From Chanos chanos (Eukaryota; Chordata; Actinopteri; Gonorynchiformes; Chanidae), in assembly GCF_902362185.1 (NCBI RefSeq), contig NC_044500.1, forward strand, positions 38,874,058 through 38,938,057: a DNA stretch of 64,000 bases, read 5' to 3'. The notes under the pieces were generated by a model. It did no database searches and was not told the DNA's origin. It saw only the letters and a list, made by a program, of their open reading frames with translations. Made by a program: the position numbers and the translations under genes. The stretch's first letter is position 1, and each line of letters opens with the position of its first letter. This document shows, piece after piece, positions 22,601 to 44,822 of this stretch.

Positions 22601-24805
22601 ATCTTTATTGGGAGATCACCTATGAAAAAAGTATATACACAAAACTGTTTAAACAAGGAGTGTTACACGTTACATTTAAGTTCTCAAAATTGAAACTAGA
22701 AAACAATGCCATGTTGAATTTTAAGGGAAAAACAACAGACTGATTTCTCACTCCATCTTAGTTGAAAAAAGTAAACAAATTCATGTGTGTGTCTTATCAG
22801 ATGAATACAACAGGAAATGCCAGGTACACTTATAGTTGTGCTGGTGTATTAATAATAGAAAGGGTCTAGAATCCATAGTTATCCAACTGATTCTCTCAAA
22901 CTGTAACCATTGAACAAGCATAACAGAATCACTGACCTAAAACTAAACCTTGACAAACTGGAACTCTCATGACTTTCTCCTCCATATCTGTGCAGTACAA
23001 GCCAATTATTATGAATATTTGACTTATACCGTGTTGACAATATTATCACCAGATGTTTAGACCTTAAGCACTATTCTTCTGGAATTGAACAAAAATGGAG
23101 TGCAATTCATAAATTATGAAGCAATCCTTTTAATATTTCACAATACAGAATATGCACAAACTTGTTAACACCACTCTGACCATCAAAATAGGTACAGAAA
23201 CCAAAAACAACAAGGTATATCCAAAAGGCACATCTATTTCAAGAAAGATATCTGGGTATACCCACAGCCTAGCGAAAACCACAACAGTTAAGCTTGAGAG
23301 ATACAATAACACTGAACAGTACCTTACACTGTTCATTATCCCTTTGAGTACTAGTAAATCAGCATCCTTGCCACCCATCTGAAGCCCTGCAGCAATTTCA
23401 CTTCAGTCTGGACAAATCTCATTTTAGCACACATAATCTGGGAAAAGTTTTATGACACAGCTGGTCAAAAAGCTAAGGAAATGCTCCTGTTCATGGCAGG
23501 GTCTTCTTAACTGTTAAGTATAAAAGAAGATTTTTTTGTTTTTATGGAAAATAAAATACGGAAATCAAAAAATGATTAAAAATCGAACACAGTAAAACTC
23601 AAGCGATACAGCAGAATTCATTAAACATGGATCATTCACTCTAGTGCACTAGAAATGATTCTGCACACAGAAAATGTAGCTATTTAAAAAAAAATGTGAC
23701 AAAGGGCTACATGTGAAATGCCCCTTTACATGAAAAACATAAAAGATGGACAAGTAAGAATTTTTTGAAAGTGTGCTAATTTTTTTTTCATAGCTTTTAA
23801 GTAAAAAAGATACATAACGATATCTTTTACCTTTTGTGAACAAAACAATGATAACCTTGGCCTCAGTGATCAATGGTTTGTGTATTTCCAGGCAATTCAG
23901 TAACAGACAAGATGTTTGGTAGAAAACACATACAAGTCAAATGCTTAATCACTGGATTTGCTGACAAACCTACAAAACAATGCTGCCAGTTTAGAAAAAA
24001 AAAAATCATTGGTTTATTGCTACCTGATTGATCTGAAATATCTTGGCACTGAAAACAGGAAAAAAACAGGAGATCTACTTTGACTAATTATGTCATCATA
24101 TATGTGACATATTAAGGCACTTTGAATAAACAGTTCAAAAACATATTATCTCCAAGTAAAAATAAGGTATTAACACCTGAACAATTGTAAAGTTGCTGAA
24201 GTGCTGGTGAGTTAAGTGCTCAGAAACAAACATCTTGCATGAAATACTAAAATGATACGTTTGTGCCTTGTGAGTTCTGCTTTATGAAAATATTATAAAA
24301 TATAGAAACAACAGAAATACAAATGATACTTTTTCGTTGCATAAAGATGAATGCACAAAAAATGTATGCTGCCTAATGCACTGGCTTCGAGCCACATTAT
24401 CTGTGAAATTTGGCATTAACTGAGAAAATGAACCAAAGGTTTGAAGTAATAACCAGCCGAATTGGAATGAAAACATATCTACAAGTAAAATGATTCAAGA
24501 GTGGTAGTTCACCGAAAAGAGTTTTAACACTTGAAAAAGGTTCACAATATTACGTTATCCAAAATCAGTTTCTCTTCCATGGACTTGGTCTGGTTACCTC
24601 ATTAAAGCTTCCTCCAGACAATCAAATCAGATATTAAAACATTCACCAGAGAAGTATTCACTTACATCTACACATATGTAGCCGGCAGCACTACATAAAA
24701 TTAGACAGTTTGCTGATGACAGACAATTTATCAACATATCAAATATTAGTTGTCCTCTACTTTTAGATTGACTTGAAAGAAGAGGAGGCTGTTTGCTTGA
24801 TCCAA
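22601..24805 (-). other. sypl2: Probable sypl2 3'UTR
   Basis: The plus-strand 'tttatt' at 22604-22609 is AATAAA on the minus strand, 2.2 kb beyond the sypl2 stop. There is nothing else coding in the interval. UTR extent is inferred. Confidence 0.4.
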
Positions 24806-29861
<5,056 letters not shown>

Positions 29862-32514
29862 GGTGTTGAAGTTCTGTCAGTTTTTATAAGAGAGATGTTC
29901 CTCCCTGGGTCGAACACGTTTGGGCTTTGCGGCGGGTTTCAGGTCCCAGTTTAAATTCGCGTGGTCGCAGCCTGAAAACAGAAGAAATTTGTGTAGGTGA
30001 ACTTGTCAAACTTTCTGACCTGCAACACACGTGATTTTCAACTTTGTCTTAAAGTGACACTGACTAGAGCTTGGGTGAGGTTAATTTATCAATACCTTTT
30101 AGGATGAAATAATAGGACACAGACTCTAAACTTATTCCCAGTTTGAGGATGTACAGAAAGGCTTATTAAATGAGCTACATAGATTGCGAGGTATATTTAA
30201 GCTAAAACTACTCCTGTTTTGCAAATTTGCGGAAGACTTTACTCTCCCTCTCCGAAAATGTGCCACAACTACTCATATGCTAATAATTCTTCTAGATGTA
30301 ATTCAGTCAATTAAAAATGCATTTGCAGATATTTTTGGATAGACAGAAATATATCTATGTAGATGATTTGACTATACGTATTAAGATGCTATATTAAGCA
30401 AAATGATATTAATCTATATGTCTAAAAAACATTTTAATAAACTTTTTCTCTCAGAAAATTATATGAGACACAATCACCCGCATCCTCATAATTCTTCTGA
30501 GTATGATTCAAAGTCCTACATTTACATTCTACTTTTTCACATTCACCTAAACTTTTGAAGACCTGATTTGTGATCCCCTTAACTTCCTGTTTCACTGGGG
30601 TGTAAAAAAGAAGTAACACAAACGTAAAAACCGTTTGTCACCCATGGAAAACTGGGGGGCGAACACGGAAAAAATAAAAGAAGTAACACACGTTAAAAAC
30701 CGTTTGTAATTGAAGGGATAATAAAGCACAGTAAAAAGATCTATGGGTGTTCAGCTTTAGTTTTCATGTCGGGAAATGGCGGAAAAGAGTAAACAGGTGA
30801 AGATACTGTTCACCACAGCTGGTCAATAATTAACTGTTAGAGACACATATTAATTTTGCCTATGTACAGTCAAGCAAATATTTTCGTGAGGTGGTCTTCA
30901 ACAAAATGTATTTGCATGAAGCCATCATGTTCGTTGCCAAAAATAAAGGAAACCAGAAAACATACATACAAAGTGAATTGTCTGTGATTGACTAAAAAGC
31001 AAAAGGCTTGTGGATAATATCAGGTCTACGCGATTTTCATGACACATAATAGTCGTGGGCTTGGAATCAGGAGAAATATGAACGGGCATCACATTCTTGA
31101 CATGGAACGGTGAAGCACTGATGGTATGGCTTTGTTTCTAAATGGTCCTCGGGTTCTTAAAAAGTCCAGCAGCATTATCTGCTCTAACAACTATCAAAAC
31201 ATTTTGTTCAAAACTGTCGGCGATTATGCACGCTGAAAAAGAGTGCAAATCTTTATAACTGCTTCCGAATACATTTGCATCTGTTGATGTGGAAGCGTTA
31301 TTTGATATATCCCGCAAATCATTATAAACATATAATAATTTCCATATTATGATGAATTAAAGTATTAGTCAATGCATTTTTAATTTTTTACATCATTGGT
31401 CACCATTTATTTATTCATTTATTTATTAATTATTTGCATAATCATTGAAAAGTGAGTAATTTTCAAAGGGGTCTGCTGTGAAAATCCACGAAAGCCATCT
31501 GAATTTACAAAGCAGAGAAATAATAATTTAACAAATTTAACAAATTTAACAAATTTTGGTCCTGTATATCTTGGGTTCTAATTAAAAGAATGTTTCATTG
31601 ATGTATCGTACTTAGACACCGTGCCCTAACAATGCTGTACTAAGTGAATCATAAAATCGTGCGATATAATTATTGGTTTTTGTCATTTAAGTTGGAGCGA
31701 AGTAGAGTAGTAATCACGCAAAGAGTAAGGCGAACGTCGTCAGATCAAAGCGGAACCTAAAATATGCTCTCACAGAGCACTTTTCTTACACGGAGCATCA
31801 ATTTCTGCTCACTTCCTGAATTACTGAAACGAGCTAACTCACTCTATTACTGCGGGTGGTAAGACACTTCAGTCTCCCTTTTGTTTCTTTCACAGTTTTG
31901 CTCAGTAAAACTAAGAATGATTGCATTTGTAGGTCGTCTTGAACATTAGTAGATACTTTGAGTTTTCTTGCTTTTATTGACTTGTTAACTTAGTCCATGC
32001 AGCCTCAGGGAAGCCGCACAGCTAACGTGGGGGACCAGTTACTTTATTATTAGGATTGCTAGGTAGTTAGCTCGGATGATATTTTTTTATTATTTATGGT
32101 CAGCTAAGTTACAAAGCTATAAGGACATGTAGGTAATATAATCGTTTAAATATTTTCTAGCTGGATAAATCGTGTCGGAAAACATCTATTTACTTTGAAG
32201 TTCCCAAACTTGGCATGCTAGCATTTGTGATGAATGGAGGGCCCAGTTAGCTTAGCTGGAAACTTGCTGTATCATTGATGCTTGATTTAGCCAATTGAAA
32301 GAACACATCACTCATTTCTTTGGATTGACCCGCCTTTAGCTTCGGGAAGCATCCAATTACCGACAGAATATCTTCATACGTTAAACTGAGTTTTCGCAGC
32401 AAATGCTAGCAAAATACACAATGGCACCTCTGGACCGTAACGGTAATCTCAAAATCGCTGCAGTTGTTTTTTAATATCTGATAATTCTTTACTTGTAGAT
32501 TTGATCCATTCAAG
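29862..32514. promoter_or_regulatory. Divergent intergenic region between sypl2 and psma5
   Basis: This 2.65-kb region separates two head-to-head start codons and must hold both promoters. Close to sypl2, 29920-29960 is GC-richer ('gctttgcggcgggtttcagg'). Near psma5, an acceptor-like 'tacttgtag' at about 32500 suggests a 5' non-coding exon further upstream. A 32-33-bp direct repeat lies at 30606-30638 and 30676-30707. No other gene is visible. Confidence 0.45.
30606..30707. repeat. Pair of 32-33-bp direct repeats
   Basis: Copies at 30606-30638 and 30676-30707 share 'aaaagaagtaacaca' and 'taaaaaccgtttgt', differing by a small indel between them. The period is about 70 bp. Confidence 0.8.
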
Positions 32515-36119
<3,605 letters not shown>

Positions 36120-36400
36120 TGATGCACTGAGCTCATCTAGCCCATCTGATGTTTGATAAAAGGATTCTGGTGCAACTTTGCACAAATCCTCGCGTCAGTT
36201 AAAAACCTTATGGCACTCTTCCTGTGATCCACGTTTTGCCGGTTCAAACAAGAAACTCTTCTTTATAAATATATTTTCTTTGTCAATCCAGAATATTTCT
36301 ACAGTTCTGTATGGACCACAGAACATCAGTACTTGTAGAGAAAATAAAATTAATGGGGGGACTTTTGTTACAAATCATTGAGTTAATAAACTTGTATTCT
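36120..36400 (+). terminator. psma5: psma5 3'UTR and polyadenylation signals
   Basis: AATAAA hexamers occur in 'aaaataaaatta' near 36340 and 'ttaataaacttg' near 36383, within 270 bp of the TAA at 36117-36119. Confidence 0.6.
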
Positions 36401-37627
36401 AAAAGAGAACACAATATTTTCTTCTTTTTACTGAATCCATCTAATCATGCATCCATCCACTACTTTGCATTATTGTCTGACAGACACTATTCTAAAATAT
36501 GTTCTGCAAGAATTGGATCATAAGATGGCTGATATTTATGGTTGTTAATGGGTCATTAATCAAAGATTTATTTACCAGATTTTCAGTTAAACATAAAACA
36601 TATATCTGGAAAAACAGAAAATTGTGCACTTCACTAACCCTAACCCTAACTCATATTGTCTTTTGAGTTGAGTAGCAGCACAAACAGTCATTAAGTACAT
36701 TTAATCTCCAATTATATAATAACACAGCAGGGAGCAAGGCAGAACAGAGGGTCATTTTAAGATCTCTGAATCAATGACATTGTGTTCAGAATTTGTGGAG
36801 CAACACTGATTCGTTCCTTTGACTTTGTCCTGTATGAAGACCATGGTGACCTGATCATTGTATCATCCTGACAGACTGGTTGTTCTGCCCCATTCACTTT
36901 ATTTTTTCCTGATTATATTTCCTTCTGGAGTAGATTTCGATGGTAGATACCCCGTTTATGTTCTAAGTGTTGGTGTAATTGATCCTGAAATGTGCATGGA
37001 GTCTGTAATACTGATTTCTGACGTGTGAATTCATTTGAGTTTTCAAATGTTTACATCCCAGGAATCTCTCAACAGTCATATTGGACTCCTTTGTTAATAA
37101 TTAGGAAAAAGATTTGGAAAAACATGCCTCTGCATCTTAGGTTTTTTGAGGAAAAAGAAAACCTTCGAGGGTGAGATAAAGAAATGAGACCGCTTACTTC
37201 TCCCGAGTCACGACCTTCCACATGTACTTTTTCAACATTGCTATGTTTATTAGTTAATCTGGTTCGTAGACTGGACATCAGAAGGCGTGGTTGACTGAGC
37301 AGCAAGCCCGCCCACCTCCGCTGACATTTGAAAAGCATGTATAGCGTCAAATGAAAATGGCACCAGCAGATAGCGTGCCCAATACCACTTCCCCGGATTG
37401 AAACAAGGGGCGACATTCATCGGCCAATCATATAGGAGTTCATGTTTTGAAGGGCGGCCCCCTCAGTACTCAACATTTTGCACTCTGTTGTACACAAGGG
37501 TTTCACCCGAAGACATGCTCCGCTGTGTCAACACCGTTATAGAGTACGTTGTTATGATGACACAAGAACTTCCATGCACGGATGTATAGGATATGTTTTC
37601 TCTTAAATATTAGACTACAGAGCAAGT
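36401..37627 (+). promoter_or_regulatory. sort1: psma5-sort1 spacer and sort1 promoter
   Basis: From 36401 to about 37250 I see nothing coding. Close to sort1 there is a CCAAT box at 37424-37428 (ggccaatca) and a GC box gggcgg at 37452-37457, placing a likely start site around 37480-37520. The sort1 start codon is at 37628. Promoter function is inferred from these motifs. Confidence 0.5.
36634..36650. repeat. Short telomere-like (CTAACC)n run
   Basis: 'ctaaccctaaccctaac' is just under three units of the vertebrate telomere hexamer, lying in the psma5-sort1 spacer. Confidence 0.6.
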
Positions 37628-39519
37628 ATGAACACCATATATAACTGTGCAGTGATCTTAATATTTTCGGTGGCATTGTTTGCAGAGTTTAAAGAGAGTC
37701 TGGCGTTGAGTGTCCACTCTGCGTCTTTGAAGGACAATAAATATAGAAATAATATTTTGAAGGATTTATCGAACTCTCTAGTACGTGACAGAGTGAAAAG
37801 AAGTGCGGGGTCCGGGCAAGATGGATGTAAATCACTGCAGGGACATGAATCCACGTTAAAGAATAACACTCATACGGTAAGTGCTTTACTTGAGCTTTGC
37901 TTTTTAAATTTGGATCGATCCAGCTGTGTGTTGATTACGGAATGGCAGAAGTATCAGAAAATTTTAGCATCACCTAAGGGAATAAACAGTGTCTGGTGGT
38001 GCATTAATTCTTACTTAATTTGTCCTCCCGCTTTTAATTTCCCAGTAAGGTATTTTAGTGTTTTGCTTTTCAGTGACGGACACATTTAGTGTTTATGTCT
38101 TGTCAGTAAAATTACACTTTTTACTATGTGAGTTCATTTTAAAAGTAGGTCAAACGTGCAACATGTACGGAACGTATGATTGGTGGATGGACATAGGGTG
38201 AAAGAGGGAAAACATCCGAAAATATCGGCTGGTGTTCATTCCTGGAACTTTGTGTTTGCATTTGGTGGAGTAACTCAACTCCACGCCGTAGTAGGTCATA
38301 TTTATGCCACAAAAAAGGCTGCAGTCGCTAACTTGAAGTCCACTTTGCTGTTCACAATAACCTGTAATCGCATCTGTCTCACAGAGTTATATTCACGAGA
38401 AATGAAGACATTACATGTCATTATGAATTTAACAGATGAAAAGACAAATGCTCCAGGTTCATATACTCAAAGGATTAAACCCAATCAGCTCTTTATCCAG
38501 TATTTCTCAACTAAGCCCCAAACTGGCAATAAAAGTTGGCACTAGTGTTCAAGATTTCTTGCTTCGTAACTTGTTGTTTCGACACATGACCCACAGACAA
38601 ACGGCAAATAATAAATGACTCATCTACAAACTTCTGAGAGGAAGGTACTAAGTCACTTTATATCTGTAAAATAACGCAAATACCTACAATATTCGACTTT
38701 TCCGCAAGAACCCGTCTTGGCAGTATATCAAAACATATCCAAGATTTAGTACCTCTCAGCTGGAAGGAACATGTACTGCAGATCACATACAAATGTTCCA
38801 TTCAGCACAACGAAAAACTGCAGACAAAAAGTCGTAACAGAAGCCACAATCCAGATATCAGTATTGAACATTTAGACCCATACAAACAATTCACCTAGCT
38901 TTTATTATTACATGTGTTGGTCAGAAGTTGCATTATCTCCCTACATCCTCGGAGTTCTTAGGTTGGCCTAGCTAATAATTTTTGGCCTACCAATTATGTG
39001 TGCATAATGTATGAGGCATTGATACAGGAATCAGGTGACATTGCTTAGCAAGCTGTAGTCTGAGGTCATTCAATAGTTTTGACCCACAGCCAACGCAGTT
39101 GAATGCAATGCTGTAAGAAGTCACTGAAATCAGTTTATCTCTTCTGAACTGTGCTCTTATGCTCTCCTCCCCCCTGCCTTGCGTTAATGTAATTATATTA
39201 GTTCAACATTCTGCTTGACCTCTTTTTACAGAGGGGTTTCCAGAACACAGGCATTATTGGAGTAGACGATGAACTGAGCCTATGCCAGTGAAACACTTTG
39301 AGATGTCAGTCCTGTTTAGAGCAGTGTACTTGCTCATCTGAACACGTTATTGAGTGCAACCCCATCATTACGAAGAAGTGAGGCACATTCATTCATGACT
39401 ATTCATTTAACAGCAATAGTGTGTGTGTGTGTTAGAACTGAGAATACTGTGAAAATTCTTTTTCTGCCAGTTCTTTGGCTCACACTCCCCTGCTCTCTCT
39501 CTCCCTCTCTTTCTCTTTC

Positions 39520-39568
<49 letters not shown>

Positions 39569-42471
39569 GAGAGAGGATCTGTAGTAACACAACAAATTCT
39601 TTGAAGGAACAGAATGTAAAATATTTAGGTGGAAAAATACTCAGGGGTATAAGAAAAAGAGTGTTCTATCCCTGTATGGATTCTGTGCCCAGAGGCAAGA
39701 TAATCTCTTTTGCCTGATGCTTCTATATTATCTAGATAATTATCTGTTCTTCAAAGTTGGTAAATTCTTTAGTTGTGTCTCCCAAAGGACTTACTAGTCC
39801 TCCATCAAGGTGCAGAGTTCCAATTATCTGTCATAGTCAAGTGATACTGTTCTGCTGAGAGAGAAGTCTATTTGAAAGTCACAGCATTTATCAATAGTGT
39901 GGGCAATAACCGAATCTCTCCATCAACATTTTCTAATACAGTTAAATATAGACTTGTCTTGGGTCGTGTTTGATTTACTTTGGCTCTCTGAATTTATGGC
40001 AGCAGAATGTGTTGTTATCCATGCAAAGTGGTAATGAATACAAAAATAGCAGAGAAAGGATAGCTATGGGCTCCAGACTTGTGCAACAGAGCAGTAGGTT
40101 GGGTAATATAAAAATGGCTCCTGCTTTTATTTTACCACATGGAATTTACAATTTGTGAGTCAAACTTGCAGCTTTACTGACTTACAATAAAGTCTTTCAC
40201 CGACTGACTTACTATTAAAAAATGATTACACTTAGTCAAACATACAAACTTGTGAATTAATGGATTTTGGAATAAAGAGTAAAGAGCTGAACGGGCTAAC
40301 TTTCTAAACATGGCCTCGATGTGTCTTTAATATATACATGTTTGTATGTGTTTTTATAGAGAAAAAAAAATCTAAATTTGTAAGTTCTTCTATGTCTGAA
40401 TTGGACACTTGAGTTCTTGAATCTGAACCTAGCCAGCAAGGAGTCCTTTATGTGGGTCCAACTAAAACATAAACACAGCTTCATCTGACAAACAACTGGT
40501 CTTTTACATACTTCACTGCTTTGCTCCAAAGTGAAAATTATATTTTGAGTTTTCTCTTTTTTTTTTTTTATTCTGAATCCTTTTTTAATTAATTTGCTAG
40601 TCACACACCTGTCCAAACACTTTGGCTTAGTTTTGGATTGTCAGTTTCAACCGGATCTGTGTTGGGGTATACGCTTAAGACATCATTTTAACAACTGACA
40701 ATCGAGCACCCTAATTCACATCCAACAGTTTTTTTTTTTTTTTTATTGCGTGTGCTTGTATATGAAAATATATGAAGTAGTGTGTTATTTCCGATTTGTT
40801 CCCTCTGAAATCACTGCTGTGCTTAACCAAGTTCTACCTTAACAGCCCAAACATGAGGCAAAGGTTCAAAGTTTTCCCTGGCCTGGGTTCGAATGTACAG
40901 AGAAAACATTTTTTCGTTCTTCCCAACAAGCACAGCCCTGGTCTGTGGCCAGGAATGGAGACCCAAGAAAAGCAGGGGAGTGATATTCCTTCTGGTGTTT
41001 GTGTGTTCACTTAAGGAAAGAAGTGAGGAAAGGCAGAGAGAGAGAGGGGGGGAGAGGGTGTGGGAGAGATGTTTAGGTCTCAGCTTTAGCCTCTGTTTTT
41101 CGTCACTTCTCTTTCATGAGGCTCAGGGATGAGCAGCAGTGAGTCTATTCAGATGATTTGGAACAGTTTGTCAGTCATGTGATATTTTGCTTATTGTCCA
41201 TTAGTAGGGGACTTTCAAAGGCCTGTGTGTGTGTCTCCAAGCCCGCCCTGTGCAGCAGTGCGCAGCAGTTCCCGTTTCTAACACCCGAGGTCTGATGTTC
41301 AGCTGACTGTCAAGCAAAATAGACTTTTCTAATTGCCCCCAGTCGCTCTTTCCCACCCCCTTCCCCCCCTCCCCCCATTGTATGACTTTCTTTAGCACTG
41401 AGCATTGTGGACAGTCTTTTATAGACCCTGTGTTTTTAGTCTTGCTTGGTGCTTTTTTTTTTTTTTTCTTTTAGTCTCCTAGTGAGCGTTTGAAGGAGAG
41501 CGCTTGTTCGTTCAAATCTCCTCCTCTTTCGCCTTATGATGCTGTGTTATAAAAAGCTGGTTGGCTGCTTTATGACCATGCTTGGCAAACCCGAGTGGTT
41601 GGCCAGAACTGAAATGTCAGTTAATCCTTACTTTCTTTCTAGTTGTTGTTTCAGGGTTGGGAGGATGAGCGAGAGGGAGAGAGAGAGGCAGTTGCTCAAG
41701 GAACATTCTGAAAGACTAAAATTTGCTTAAGATTTATTGCAGGTGCTCTGACCAAGTTGCTTGCAACATCCTGGAAGGCATTTGTTTTGTCGGAACGGGC
41801 CCTGTCTGGCTGGGCGGCATGAGATGAATGGTTACATTCTGGAAACATGGAAACTTTAGTTCATATTTGTATTATGCATGTCCAGATTTCCATGGATCTG
41901 AATGTTCATGTTTTTCAGATATAGAGAGGTTTCCTTGTTTAATGGGCCTAACAGTGCTTTTTTGGGGGGTAGTGTACAGAATATGGGAAAGAGAAACATG
42001 TGAACATTGTAAAACTTGAATTGGTGATTTACAGATTATAAACAGCATTGGTTATAAGTGAATCATTGATCCCCGTGAAATGTAGTAGAATCACAGCCGT
42101 GTACCGTAGCCTAGATCTAAAGACAGCAGTGAGGCAGATGTCCCCTCAGGCACACAGCTCCATATGTGCAGTAAAATGGCAGGTGAAGCACTCAGGACAT
42201 GTCTGTCTGTGTCTATGTCTGTGAGCAAAGCCTCTCTAGAGTTCCAGCACCCCCCCCCCCCCAACTAATTTTCTGACTGAATGTATCTTTTGTCGTCTCT
42301 CTGTTGTAAGCTGAAATACGGAGGAGGACAAATATACTATGGCAGCCACAAATGTATTAGAGAAGACACTCTCTGGTTTTGTGGGGTTTTTTTTTTTTTT
42401 GCATTTTCCATCTGGATTTTGGCCCCTTTCTTTTCCTCTATAAGTTGTAGAAACAAAAATGTGGGACAGAG

Positions 42472-42503
<32 letters not shown>

Positions 42504-44788
42504 TTCAACTCTCACCCAATAATGCATTTCCCAATTTCTTCACTCCGATAATCACAAGCATTCAGCTTTAAATATGAGCGCGCACACACACACACAAAGC
42601 ATAAGTGATTTAGTATGTTAAAGGGAGGAGATGGAAAGTGAAAAAATTCTCTGCTCCTACATCAAATATGCCTCCTCATAACCCCCCCCCCCAACACACA
42701 CACACACACACACACACACACCGTTGCCACTTCCAGTTCAACCTCTCTGTCTTTTGACTCTCCTACAGGATCCTTAGCACTGGCAAACAGATAGCCATCT
42801 GCCAGTTTGGCAGTATCTGTATCTATAGTTTTTTTTTTTTATCCCCCTCAGAAAATGCTAAATGTTTATATATGCATAGTTTTCACTGTTGTATACAGGA
42901 AATAGGCTTTTTATTATCTAAAGCTGCATGGCCCAGAATTTGGAAAGAAGTTCTGTGGAAGACCCCACCCCTTTCAGAGAACTAGCCTCGGCTAGACTTC
43001 TTTCCAAGCACCGAGTTATTTACGCTTCATATGAGAGCACAGGAAGTGTGCTCCAGACAACCTGAAAAATCCTCCACTGAGAGAGGATTTGTAACCTACT
43101 GATACAAGTGGCACTACCCTGAGACCAAGCCCTAGACAGAAGAAATGGAGCAGGACTTTTCTTACACATATTAAAAAGCACATTTGCTTGAGCTTTTCTA
43201 AACAATTAGTGAAGAAATGGATATCTATTTTTTTTTTTTATTACAGTTTCAGTTTGTCCATGGAAACTAAAACAGGTGTAATTTTTTACTGAAGTAATTT
43301 CTCATTCCTCAATCTGTGACATATGCTAAAAATATAGTTTATCTTCTATGGCCATGCTAACAGCTGCTCATTATCACTCAGCAAGTTGAGATAAGGACAT
43401 CCTTGGCCTGTTTAGCGGAAATGTTAAGCTTTTTTTTTTTCTCTCAGACAATCGCGTTCACTCTCCTTGAGCTTGGGTGTTGAATGTTGTACCTTTGCTA
43501 CTGGAACATTCTGGACTGGAACCCCCCCTGGAAACTGTTTCCAGTCTTCTTCTTCTTCTTTTTTTTTTCCTTTTCCAACAGAGATTCTTTCCTGTATTTT
43601 TCCCCCATGGGGCTCCAATAACACACCATGTCAGAGCTTCTAGTTTTACCGCAGAAGTATTCTGAAAACAAACCCCCCATCACACACTCCACACAGAGAC
43701 AGGAATGAAGATGCCTCTCTGGAGAGTAGTTAAGTCAGATAAGGAGGAGAAATGAGATTTACCACATTCCACATGTGTTTACCACAGCGCTCTCAAGGTT
43801 TGGTTCACATTGTTTAGTTTTATGAGTGCCTTTGGTCATACAAATTTGGTTTTGGAAATTCGTTGACTGATATGTTTAATATTCAGTTATAATATGGCAA
43901 CAGTCACATTCATTCTGTGCTTAATCAGGAATGAATACAGGCTACACTGAATTGAATACATGCGTGTGAGTGGCGTTAAACAGCAGTCTGTTTTTGGTTT
44001 TTTGTTTTTTTAACCCTTTGTTTACAGTATGCCTTTAATGACCTGAGTGGTTCGGTGTCTCTGGCCTGGGTTGGTGATGGCACAGGGGTAAGTATCACTA
44101 TGCTTCTTTTCAACGCTGTGTTTTACCCTCTGGGTTCTGTTATGTGGTGTGATAATGGTTTGACTGCCTGAAACGTCCTGGTTAAAAAATGTTATTTTAC
44201 AGTTATCTATTAAATACACAACAAGTGTAGGGATAGACAAAAAATTTCAAATTCTTCAAATTTCAAAGTCCTCATGGGAGTCTACCGTGCAGGATTTTTT
44301 TTTAAATCACTTGTCCATTACACGTCTATTATCCTGTCGAAGCCGTCGAGGTTCGAAAGCTTGTCTTTGGCTTCAGTCGTTGCCATCTAAGAGAGATGAT
44401 TTTATATCTTGCTCAGCTTCCCTGGTTAGTGCCACTGGAGCTGACAGCTTTTCTGCCTCTGTGGCTCCATTAGACCTTAGGGCCTCTCTGTCAATGTGTT
44501 TAACTCCATGCTCCGAAGCTGAGGTATGTGACCCTTCAGAATAATGTATCAATGACAAACCGGAGAGAGAGCAAGTTTTAGCACCGCTGCCTGCATTTGT
44601 TTGAAGCTTTAAATCTCTTTTTGCCATCCCTTTGTTTGTTTTGTAAGCTTGTGTGTAGAGGGACTGAAAAGAAGTGTTAGATCTGAGAGGCTGGTTGCAC
44701 CGAGTTGCATGGGCAAGTGTCTGTCAGTCTGAATCTCTTTATATGCCTCATTGCCCACCCTGTCCCTTATTTTGACATAGTCTCTCTA

Positions 44789-44822
<34 letters not shown>

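Larger units (their letters stand above)
37877..44027 (+). other. sort1: sort1 intron 1
   Basis: This 6.15-kb intron has no supportable gene. Low-complexity contents: a CT tract at 39492-39567, (CA)n at 42474-42501 and at 42694-42721 (the latter after a C-run), a C-run near 42251, and several T-runs. The open frames seen here come from these repeats. Confidence 0.7.

Noticed and set aside
29881-29888. TATAAAAA on the minus strand just upstream of the sypl2 start codon
   Set aside because: It is only about 20 bp from the ATG, so a start site set by it would fall at or after the start codon.
36634-36650. Telomere-like CTAACC run as evidence of a chromosome fusion point
   Set aside because: Under three units is too short to infer a fused telomere, and short runs like this arise by chance or within repeats.
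39407-39717. Open frames rich in Leu/Ser or Arg/Glu in sort1 intron 1
   Set aside because: They are translations of a CT dinucleotide tract.
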